A stretch of 10,078 nt of DNA. It comes from an uncultured bacterium. Its GTDB lineage: Bacteria; Actinomycetota; Coriobacteriia; Coriobacteriales; Coriobacteriaceae. The stretch covers positions 1 through 10,078 of the forward strand of contig CAJMOP010000073.1 of assembly GCA_905215115.1 (NCBI GenBank). Reading direction: 5' to 3'. This document shows, piece after piece, positions 1-5,548 of the stretch. The notes beneath the pieces are model-generated. The model saw only the letters and a program-made list of their open reading frames with translations. It did no database searches and had not been told where the DNA came from. The number at the start of each line of letters is the position of its first letter. Within the stretch, counting starts at the first letter, position 1. The translations under genes were made by a program, and so were the position numbers.

Positions 1-160
1 AGCTTACCGTGAGCGCGCATACGGCGCCTACAACGATGCGGCGCGTCACGCGGCGCCAGCTGCCGTGTGCGAGCAACGTGCGACGGCGCACGTCGGGCTC
101 GATAAAATGGGCTCCAGAGGTTTTGTCATTGCGCTTGGGGGTCGTGAACAGGGCGGCCAT
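1..160 (-). CDS. N-terminal part of an unidentified membrane-anchored protein (cut by window edge)
   Basis: Reading leftwards from an ATG at 160-158, the frame stays open to the window edge and gives 53 residues beginning MAALFTTPKRNDKTSG. A GGGAG ribosome binding site (complement of 166-170) lies 5 bases before the ATG. The visible part is a basic, hydrophilic stretch (with VRRRT and WRRVTRR) followed by the start of a hydrophobic segment (IVVGAVCALTV, about residues 42-52). This looks like a cytoplasmic N-tail followed by a membrane anchor or signal anchor. The pattern is common in cell-envelope enzymes of Gram-positives, but nothing here identifies the family. The gene begins 138 bases beyond the purine permease terminator, so it is probably transcribed separately. 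The start is well supported; the function is unknown. Confidence 0.6.
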   Translation of the reverse strand, partial: MAALFTTPKRNDKTSGAHFIEPDVRRRTLLAHGSWRRVTRRIVVGAVCALTVS

Positions 161-190
161 GGTTACTCCCATCCTCATAGGGCCTATGCG

Positions 191-196
191 GTTATA
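191..196 (-). promoter_or_regulatory. Possible -10 element for the left-edge gene
   Basis: On the minus strand the sequence TGGATATAAC contains TATAAC, a good -10 hexamer, about 30 bases before the start codon at 160. No convincing -35 hexamer is visible at 16-18 bases spacing. It lies between the upstream terminator and the gene, the expected place for a promoter. This is a weak call based on one hexamer. Confidence 0.3.
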
Positions 197-298
197 TCCA
201 GCATATCTGCAGGATGTAGCCGTCGGTAGTGCCGTTTGGAGGGCAAAATGTCCAAAACTTGGGAAGCAATATATCGCGCGTCCGTGCGATGCCTGACT

Positions 299-341
299 TT
301 AAAAGAAAAGCGCGGAGCCGCTCGATGCGACTCCGCGCTTT
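299..341 (-). terminator. Rho-independent terminator of the purine permease gene
   Basis: The arms AAAGCGCGGAG (307-317) and CTCCGCGCTTT (331-341) are perfect complements, giving an 11-bp stem around a 13-base loop. Read on the minus strand, the stem is followed by a T-rich tail (TTTTCTTTTA). It begins 26 bases after the permease stop codon, so it ends that single-gene transcript before the next minus-strand gene. Confidence 0.9.
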
Positions 342-367
342 GGTGTTTGGTATTGTGAATCTTGCCC

Positions 368-1681
368 TTACGCTACAAAGAAGTAGACGAGGAAGGCGAG
401 GGCTGCAATCCACATGAGCGGCTTGATCTTGGAGGCCTCGCCCTTAAAGAGCGCGACGACCACGTAGGCGATAAAGCCCAGGCCAATGCCGGCAGAGATG
501 GAGTAGGTGAAGGGCACGCCGGCGACAATCATGAACGCCGGGAAGCCCTGCGAGACGTCGGACCAGTCGATCTCGGAGGCCTCGCTCATCATGAGGTAGC
601 CGACGTAGACCAGGGCACCGCAGGTGGCGGCACTGGAAACGATGGTGACGATGGGGGAGAAGAACGCGGCGAGAATGAACAGCACGCCGGTGGTGACGGA
701 GGTGAGGCCCGTGCGGCCACCGTCGGCAGCGCCAGAGGTGGACTCGACGAAGGTGGTGATGGAGGAGACGCCCATAAAGCCACCGGCAGCGGCGGCCACG
801 GAGTCAACGACCAAGATGGGGCGGATGTCCTCGACATTGCCGTCCTCGGTCAGGAACTCGCCCTGCTTGGCGACGGCCATGGCGGTGCCCATGGTGTCAA
901 AGAAGTCGCTCATGAGCAGCGAGAAGGCCACGACGAGCAGCATCGGGTCGGTCAGAACCTTCACGATAGCCATGTTGCCGTCGGCGGTGCTGGCAAACGG
1001 AGCGCCAAAGGTCGAGAAATCGAGCGGGGCGATGAGGCCCTCGGGGGCATGGGTGACGCCCAGCGGGATACCGGCGATAACGGCGACGATGATGCCGATG
1101 AGCAGCGAGCCCGGCACGTTGCGGGAGGCCAGGGCAACCGTCACGACGATGGAGATGATGCCGACGATAAAGGTGGGGGAGGTGATGTCGCCCAAGCCGA
1201 CGAGCGTACCGGCGCCAGCGGTGATGATGCCGGCGTCGCACAGGCCGATCATGGCGATAAACAGGCCCAGACCCACCGAGATGGCGTGGCGCAGGACCAC
1301 GGGGATGGCATCCATGATGGCCTCGCGCAGGCCGCAAAGGACGAGCAGCAAGATGACGATACCTTCGAGGAAGATAACGCTCATGGCCACGTGCCAGTCA
1401 CCGCCGCACATGGTGGTGGTGATGCCCGCAATCATGGCGTTGATGCCCAGGCCCGACGCGCATGCGAGCGGACGGTTGGCGAAGATGCCCATGCAGATGG
1501 TCATGATGCCGGCGCCCAGGCAAGTGGCGCAGGCGAGCGCTCCCGCATCGATGCCGGCGCCCGAGAGCACTGCGGGGTTGACGGCGATGATGTAGGCCAT
1601 CGCCAGGAATGTTGTCAGTCCAGCGCGAAGTTCGGTCCCGATTGTGGACTTGCGCTCACTGACGTGAAAAAGTTCGTCCAT
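368..1681 (-). CDS. NCS2/AzgA-family purine (adenine/guanine/hypoxanthine) permease
   Basis: This is a 437-residue polytopic membrane protein of the AzgA branch of the nucleobase transporters, which import purine bases by proton symport. Family hallmarks are present: TELRAGLTTFLAMAYI (about 16-31), the half-helix region around ANRPLACASGLGINA (68-82), SDFFDTMGT (258-266), and SSITTFVESTSGAADGGRTG (306-325), the part expected to line the substrate site. The length is typical of PbuG/PbuO/AzgA proteins (about 430-450). The frame extends upstream to 1738, but the ATG at 1681 is preferred: it has AAGGAAAGG just upstream and gives the usual short N-terminus before the conserved TELRAG block. The gene is divergent from the deformylase gene at 1875 and has its own terminator. 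No purine riboswitch is apparent upstream. The family is secure; which purine is preferred cannot be told from sequence. Confidence 0.93.
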   Translation of the reverse strand: MDELFHVSERKSTIGTELRAGLTTFLAMAYIIAVNPAVLSGAGIDAGALACATCLGAGIMTICMGIFANRPLACASGLGINAMIAGITTTMCGGDWHVAMSVIFLEGIVILLLVLCGLREAIMDAIPVVLRHAISVGLGLFIAMIGLCDAGIITAGAGTLVGLGDITSPTFIVGIISIVVTVALASRNVPGSLLIGIIVAVIAGIPLGVTHAPEGLIAPLDFSTFGAPFASTADGNMAIVKVLTDPMLLVVAFSLLMSDFFDTMGTAMAVAKQGEFLTEDGNVEDIRPILVVDSVAAAAGGFMGVSSITTFVESTSGAADGGRTGLTSVTTGVLFILAAFFSPIVTIVSSAATCGALVYVGYLMMSEASEIDWSDVSQGFPAFMIVAGVPFTYSISAGIGLGFIAYVVVALFKGEASKIKPLMWIAALAFLVYFFVA

Positions 1682-1835
1682 GCATACCCTTTCCTTGTTC
1701 GGCCCCGAGTTTAGGCCGATTGACACGAACCCACCCACTATATCGCCTTTGTGAAGTTGGTGTTCCTCACATGTTGATGTTCGGCGGTTTGTAACGGACG
1801 GGCGGTATCTTTCGCATGAAATTGTGTAGGTACCG

Positions 1836-1841
1836 TATACT
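1836..1841 (+). promoter_or_regulatory. Possible -10 element for the first deformylase gene
   Basis: TATACT (5 of 6 matches to TATAAT) lies about 33 bases before the start codon at 1875, in the 193-base gap between the divergent purine permease and deformylase genes. No good -35 hexamer is found at standard spacing. Near-complementary TTGTAACGG (about 1789-1797) and CGGTTACAA (1846-1854) flank the site and could be regulator half-sites. Low confidence. Confidence 0.35.
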
Positions 1842-1874
1842 TAAGCGGTTACAACGACCCCTATGGAGGAACGT

Positions 1875-2294
1875 ATGATTAAAGAGCTTTGCCACGACGA
1901 GGCTATCCTGTCCCAGCGTTGCGAGGTTGCGACCGTCGAGGACGAGTCGGTTGCTCAGGACCTGATCGATACCATCAAGTCGCTCGACGATGCCGGCTGC
2001 CTTGCCGCTAACCAGATTGGCGTTACCAAGAAGGTTTGCGTCTACCTGGACGACGCCGGCGAGCCCCACGTGCTCTACAACCCCCGTCTGGTGTTTGGCC
2101 TGGGTGCCAGCAAGATGGAGGAGAGCTGCCTGACGCACGAGGAGGTCACCAAGTCCACGCGCTATATCAAGTGCAAGGTTGCCTTTGACCAGATCGTCGA
2201 CGGCAAGATGAAGGAGTGCCGCCGCGATTACGCAGGCTTCGAAGCGCAGATGATCCAGCATATGATCGATCACTGCCAAGGTAAACTTGTCTAG
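1875..2294 (+). CDS. Short peptide deformylase paralogue with the catalytic Glu replaced by Met
   Basis: This 139-residue protein has the peptide deformylase fold pattern. Motif I reads GCLAANQIG (41-49), motif II ESCLT (83-87, normally EGCLS) and motif III QHMIDH (128-133, normally QHEIDH). The metal ligands Cys85, His129 and His133 and the motif I Gln47 are all kept. The catalytic glutamate of HExxH is methionine (Met130, codon ATG at 2262-2264). In well-studied deformylases that Glu acts as general acid/base in removing formyl from N-terminal fMet, so this protein may bind metal and ligand but be inactive or altered. The start at 1875 is preferred over the in-frame ATG at 1863 because GGAGGA (1865-1870) sits 4 bases before it. 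It resembles the 136-residue deformylase at 7253-7663 along its whole length, so the two are paralogues. It is a single-gene unit ending in a strong terminator. Confidence 0.88.
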   Translation: MIKELCHDEAILSQRCEVATVEDESVAQDLIDTIKSLDDAGCLAANQIGVTKKVCVYLDDAGEPHVLYNPRLVFGLGASKMEESCLTHEEVTKSTRYIKCKVAFDQIVDGKMKECRRDYAGFEAQMIQHMIDHCQGKLV

Positions 2295-2330
2295 GGTGGT
2301 TCAATTGGGGACCGAATTTGCGGTCTTTGT

Positions 2331-2369
2331 CCCGGGCGTGACATTGTTGTCATGTCCGGGCTTTTTTTG
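2331..2369 (+). terminator. Strong Rho-independent terminator after the first deformylase gene
   Basis: CCCGGGCGTGACA (2331-2343) pairs with TGTCATGTCCGGG (2348-2360) as a 13-bp stem with two G-U pairs and a 4-base loop. It is followed by a run of seven T (2362-2368). It separates the deformylase transcript from the bile salt hydrolase gene, which therefore needs its own promoter in 2367-2420. Confidence 0.93.
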
Positions 2370-2429
2370 TTTAGCGCCTCTTTGTTTGGTGACAATGAGT
2401 TTAGCAAGAACGAAAAGCTAGGAGGCGCT

Positions 2430-3395
2430 ATGTGCACGAGCATTCGATTTACCGATAATTCTGGCCACATGTATCTGGGCCGTAACCTCGACTGGAGCTT
2501 TGACTACGGCCAACAGGTTCGCGTGATGCCGCGCGGGTTTCACATTCCGTATTCGTTTATCGACGACGCGACAGCGGCACACGCGGTGATCGGCATGTGC
2601 ATCGATTACAAGAACTACCCCATGTTCTTCGACTGCGGCAACGATGCGGGCCTCGCCGTGGCGGGTCTCAATTTCCCGGGTTATGCCGAGTATGCCGAGG
2701 ACCCTGTCGACGGCAAGACCAATATCGCGGCCTATGAGTTTCCCCTGTGGGTGGCAGCGACGTTCTCGACGGTCGACGAGGTCGAGGCTGCGTTGCACGA
2801 TACGGTGATTGTTGCCAAATCTGCAGGAGAGGGGCTGGGCGTGTCGCTGCTCCATTGGATTATCGGCGACAGGCAGCGTAGCATCGTGGTCGAGATGATG
2901 GCTGACGGCCTGCACGTATACGACGATCCGGTCGACACCCTTGCCAACCAGCCGACCTTCCCGTGGCATATGGAAAATCTACGCACCTATATCACCGCCA
3001 CAAGCGATTTTCCGCAGACGGCGACGTGGCGTGGCGCCGAGCTTAAGCCCTATGGAGCCGGTGCCGGCATGCGCGGCATTCCCGGCGACTGCTATTCGCC
3101 GAGCCGTTTTGTAAAGGCAGCGTACCTCAATGCCAATTACCCGCAAAAAGACAGCGAGGCCGAAAACGTCGTCCGCATGTTCCGTTCGCTCGAGGGCGTG
3201 GCGATGATCGAGGGAGCGTCCAAGATGGGCGATGGCAAGTTCGAGAAGACCATCTACACCGGATGCTTTAGCGCGCGTACGGGCAATTATTACTACGCGA
3301 CCTACGATGACCCATCGATTCGCTACGTGAGCCTGATGGATGCCGAGGGCGCGAGCCCCGATAGGCTCGTGGTTCCCGAGCCGCGTCGTTCGTAG
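2430..3395 (+). CDS. bsh: Choloylglycine hydrolase family protein, probable bile salt hydrolase
   Basis: This 321-residue Ntn-hydrolase probably cleaves the amide bond of glycine- and taurine-conjugated bile salts in the cytoplasm. It starts MCTSIRF: Met is removed to expose the nucleophile Cys2, which fixes the start at 2430 and rules out the longer frame from 2352. AGGAGG (2420-2425) lies 4 bases upstream. The other family residues are in place: Arg18 and Asp21 (LGRNLDW), Asn81 (GLNFPGYAEY), Asn173 (LANQPTFPW) and Arg226 (GIPGDCYSPSRF). The NFPGYA and PGD-SRF signatures and the length match Gram-positive bile salt hydrolases better than penicillin V acylases. There is no signal peptide. A weak promoter (TTGTTT at 2367, GACAAT at 2391, 18-base spacer) may start just after the preceding terminator. 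A possible terminator hairpin follows 26 bases after the stop. Family certain; substrate likely but not proven. Confidence 0.92.
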   Translation: MCTSIRFTDNSGHMYLGRNLDWSFDYGQQVRVMPRGFHIPYSFIDDATAAHAVIGMCIDYKNYPMFFDCGNDAGLAVAGLNFPGYAEYAEDPVDGKTNIAAYEFPLWVAATFSTVDEVEAALHDTVIVAKSAGEGLGVSLLHWIIGDRQRSIVVEMMADGLHVYDDPVDTLANQPTFPWHMENLRTYITATSDFPQTATWRGAELKPYGAGAGMRGIPGDCYSPSRFVKAAYLNANYPQKDSEAENVVRMFRSLEGVAMIEGASKMGDGKFEKTIYTGCFSARTGNYYYATYDDPSIRYVSLMDAEGASPDRLVVPEPRRS

Positions 3396-3414
3396 CCCAT
3401 AGCTTTACTGCAAT

Positions 3415-3451
3415 GCAAAATGGCCCTGCATCTCCTGTGAGGTGCAGGGCC
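3415..3451. terminator. Hairpin between the convergent bsh and EamA genes, probable shared terminator
   Basis: GGCCCTGCATCTC (3422-3434) pairs with GAGGTGCAGGGCC (3439-3451) over 13 positions with one G-U pair and a 4-base loop. No T-run follows on the plus strand; on the minus strand the stem is followed by ATTTTGC, a weak U-tract. Placed between two convergent genes, it may end both transcripts. Its right arm overlaps the 53-base fragment copied from the LysR gene. Confidence 0.6.
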
Positions 3452-3493
3452 GCTGCGACCTGGGCTTTATCCCGCATGCGCCCCGAGAAAATG
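3441..3493 (+). repeat. 53-bp duplicate of part of the LysR gene (partner at 4941-4993)
   Basis: Bases 3441-3493 match 4941-4993 at 50 of 53 positions, in the same orientation and exactly 1500 bases apart. The mismatches are at 3443, 3459 and 3479. Translated in the LysR frame, this copy still reads QGRCDLGFIPHAPREN, against QGRCDLGFIPHEPREN in the gene, and stops at TAA soon after. It lies in non-coding sequence between bsh and the EamA stop codon. It is best read as a gene remnant or a copied fragment. Confidence 0.85.
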
Positions 3494-3497
3494 TCCC

Positions 3498-4409
3498 TTA
3501 AGCGCGTGCTGCCTGGGCGATACCGGCCTTGGTGCTTGCGCGTTTGCCGGCGAGTTCGCAAAAGACCGCGCCGCCGATGATGAGCGCGGCGCCCATGAGG
3601 CGGATTGGCGTCATGGTCTCGCCCAAAAGGACGGCGGAGAACACGACTGCCGAAAGCGGCTCAAGGTAGCCGACAACCGCGACGGTCTGCACGGGCAGCT
3701 TGGCGACAGCACTAAAGTAGAGCAGGCAGCCGATGCCGGTGTTGGCGACGCCGAGCATGGCGACGGCGCGCCAATCGATGCCGGCGGCAATGCTGGGGGA
3801 GAGGAACGAGGGGGCGCCCTGTGTGAGGAGCGTAAGGACCAGCGCGGTCATAAAGGCGGCGCTCACCTGGAGCGCGGAGTTTTCGAGGCCTTCGACGTGT
3901 GGCGCACCCTTGCTAGCGATGACCATCAACGCGTAGCAGAAGGCCGAGGCGATGCCGCAAGCGATACCCGCAATGGGCATATTGCTGCCTAGACCTTGTG
4001 CCGCAATGAGAAAGGCGCCGCAGGCAACGGCGATAAACCCGGCGATTTTGCCGCCGGTCAGCTTTTCGCCAAAAATGAGCGGGGAGAGGGCCATAACGAT
4101 GATGGGGCCGCAGTAATACAACAGCGAGGAGATGCCAACACCGATCGTCTGATAGGCGCGGAACAGGAAAATCCAGCTGGCGCCCAGCGCGGCGCCCGAG
4201 ACGATGAGCGCTGCGGCCTCGCGGGGGCGAGACGGAGCCTGCAGGTTATGGCGCTTGGTTATGAAGAGGATGGCGGCAAGGGTGAGAGCGCCCAAAAACG
4301 TGCGCAGGAGCACGATATCGGAGCTCGGCAGCGCGATGGCAGCGGCGATGATGCCATTGGAGCCAAACAATAGCAATGCTGCTAAGTACGTAAACAGTCC
4401 GTTGTTCAT
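3498..4409 (-). CDS. EamA/DMT-family transporter (probable metabolite exporter)
   Basis: This 303-residue, strongly hydrophobic protein has the two tandem EamA domains (about ten membrane helices) of the drug/metabolite transporter superfamily. The first repeat ends with SLLYYCGPIIVMALSPLIFGEKLT and the second with the equivalent VGYLEPLSAVVFSAVLLGETMT, the usual repeat-end signature with a conserved Gly-Glu. A short basic tail follows (GKRASTKAG). The length is normal (about 290-310). The start MNNGLFTYLAALLLFGSNG leads straight into helix 1; a GAGGGG stretch about 10 bases upstream is a somewhat distant ribosome binding site. The gene is transcribed away from the LysR regulator at 4528, with a palindromic box between them. 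This is the usual arrangement of a LysR regulator controlling an exporter of its effector. Such proteins export amino acids or other small metabolites; the substrate cannot be named. Confidence 0.88.
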   Translation of the reverse strand: MNNGLFTYLAALLLFGSNGIIAAAIALPSSDIVLLRTFLGALTLAAILFITKRHNLQAPSRPREAAALIVSGAALGASWIFLFRAYQTIGVGISSLLYYCGPIIVMALSPLIFGEKLTGGKIAGFIAVACGAFLIAAQGLGSNMPIAGIACGIASAFCYALMVIASKGAPHVEGLENSALQVSAAFMTALVLTLLTQGAPSFLSPSIAAGIDWRAVAMLGVANTGIGCLLYFSAVAKLPVQTVAVVGYLEPLSAVVFSAVLLGETMTPIRLMGAALIIGGAVFCELAGKRASTKAGIAQAARA

Positions 4410-4438
4410 GCGCTGACATCCCCTCTATATCCGAACAT

Positions 4439-4455
4439 GTTCACTATGGGTGAAC
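4439..4455. promoter_or_regulatory. Palindromic LysR-type operator between the EamA and LysR genes
   Basis: GTTCAC-TATGG-GTGAAC is a perfect inverted repeat with 6-base arms and a 5-base spacer. It contains the T-N11-A pattern (T4441 to A4453) typical of LysR recognition sites. It lies about 20-40 bases upstream of the LysR -10 element and just upstream of a TATAGA on the minus strand facing the EamA gene. One bound regulator could therefore control both genes. Confidence 0.65.
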
Positions 4456-4476
4456 TGGCTTTAGAAGAAAAGCGAA

Positions 4477-4482
4477 TATAAT
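4477..4482 (+). promoter_or_regulatory. -10 element of the LysR gene
   Basis: A perfect TATAAT sits 45 bases before the GTG start at 4528. No strong -35 hexamer is present 17 bases upstream (only CTGGCT-like sequence). This fits a promoter needing an activator or one autoregulated through the adjacent palindrome at 4439-4455. Confidence 0.55.
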
Positions 4483-4527
4483 GCATGGAAAACATGACAA
4501 AAACTCATGCAAGGGTGGGGGCGTGCC

Positions 4528-5385
4528 GTGGAGACCAATATCCAAAAGATGCAAGTGCTGCTCGAGACGGTGCATGCCGGCAGCTTTACGCGTGCTGCAG
4601 AGCGGTTGAGCTATTCGCAGTCGGGCGTGAGCCGCATGGTGGGCGACCTTGAGGCAGACTGGGGTTTTAAGGTGCTTGATCGCAGCCGCGAGGGCGTGGT
4701 GCTTTCTGCCGACGGGCGGCAGGTCATGCCGGCAGTCGAGGCGTTATGCGAAGAGTTTGGCCGCCTGCAGCGACGCGTGGACGAGATGCGAGGGCTCATG
4801 CGCGGCAAAATCTGCATCGGTACGTTTTCGAGCGTGGCGACCCACGTGCTGCCGCCGGTGATCGCGCGTTTTCGCGCCGATTATCCAGACGTCGATTACG
4901 AGTTACTGATGGGCGACTATTCAGAGATTGAACAATGGGTGGCGCAGGGCCGCTGCGATCTGGGCTTTATCCCGCATGAGCCCCGAGAAAATGGGATGAC
5001 ATCGCGATCTTTGGTGCGCGATGAGTTGATGGCGGTGGTGCCGACAGACTCTCTGCTTGCTAGTGAGGGGGCCGTCTCGCTTGCCGACTTGGCCAACGAG
5101 CAGTTTATTCTGCTGGAACGCGGCACCGATGACGAGATTACGCCGCTGTTCCGTCGGGCGGGGCTGACGGTGCGCTCAAAACTGTCGACCTGGGATGACT
5201 ATGCGATTATGGCCATGGTCGAGGACGGCTTGGGCGTGAGCATCCTTCCGGCGCTCATCTTGCGGCGCTGCCAGTTCAATGTCGCCATTCGTTCGCTCGA
5301 GGGACGTCCCCATCGGCAGATTAACGCCATATATCGAACGGCCGACGTTTCGCTTGCTGCTGCTCGATTCCTTGAATACCTCTAA
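4528..5385 (+). CDS. LysR-family transcriptional regulator
   Basis: This 285-residue protein is a standard LysR regulator. The N-terminal winged helix spans about residues 1-62, with the HAGSFTRAAERLSYSQSGVSRMV recognition region at 16-38. A linker helix follows (about 63-92), then a periplasmic-binding-like effector domain (about 94-285) beginning GKICIGTFSSVATHVLPPVI. I chose the GTG at 4528 rather than the in-frame ATG at 4507: a G-rich AGGGTGGGGG sits 6 bases upstream of the GTG, no ribosome binding site precedes 4507, and the GTG gives the normal spacing to the HTH. It is divergent from the EamA exporter gene and probably regulates it through the shared palindrome. Residues 138-156 are encoded by DNA that recurs at 3441-3493. 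The inducer is unknown. Confidence 0.92.
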   Translation: METNIQKMQVLLETVHAGSFTRAAERLSYSQSGVSRMVGDLEADWGFKVLDRSREGVVLSADGRQVMPAVEALCEEFGRLQRRVDEMRGLMRGKICIGTFSSVATHVLPPVIARFRADYPDVDYELLMGDYSEIEQWVAQGRCDLGFIPHEPRENGMTSRSLVRDELMAVVPTDSLLASEGAVSLADLANEQFILLERGTDDEITPLFRRAGLTVRSKLSTWDDYAIMAMVEDGLGVSILPALILRRCQFNVAIRSLEGRPHRQINAIYRTADVSLAAARFLEYL

Positions 5386-5445
5386 ATAGGCGTACGTCGT
5401 TGTCGCCTCGGGATAAATCTCGGGGTTTGGCTCACTTTATTTTTG

Positions 5446-5530
5446 AAATTGAACTTTTCGAAATAGCGTGGCGCTATACTGCTTGCTAAATTGAACTCCG
5501 GTTCAATTCAAGTTCTATAAATTGAACTTT
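5446..5530 (+). promoter_or_regulatory. Promoter and operator array of the XRE-AlaA gene
   Basis: The 10-mer AAATTGAACT occurs three times in direct orientation (5446-5455, 5488-5497, 5519-5528). Its inverse GTTCAATT (5501-5508) makes a perfect AATTGAAC-TCCG-GTTCAATT palindrome at 5489-5508. A second inverted repeat, AAGTTC-N8-GAACTT, spans 5510-5529. A third, ATAGCG-TGG-CGCTAT (5463-5477), overlaps a likely -10 TATACT at 5475-5480. A start of transcription near 5487 would put two boxes inside the leader, where a bound protein would block elongation or initiation. The encoded protein has an XRE HTH, so autoregulation is the natural reading, though unproven. Confidence 0.7.
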
Positions 5531-5548
5531 GCCAGCAAGGAGGTTCCT

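Noticed and set aside
362..1714. Long open frame (450 codons) on the plus strand opposite the purine permease
   Set aside because: Its product is a Gly/Asp/His-rich composition typical of the antisense of a GC-rich hydrophobic gene, has no recognisable domain, and the minus-strand permease has motifs, a ribosome binding site and a terminator.
2352..2429. Upstream extension of the bile salt hydrolase from ATG 2352
   Set aside because: The catalytic Cys must be residue 2 after Met removal. The extension starts inside the preceding terminator stem and would bury the Cys.
5388..5408. AGGCG/CGCCT inverted repeat after the LysR gene as a terminator
   Set aside because: The stem is short with a bulge and is not directly followed by a T-run; too weak to annotate.
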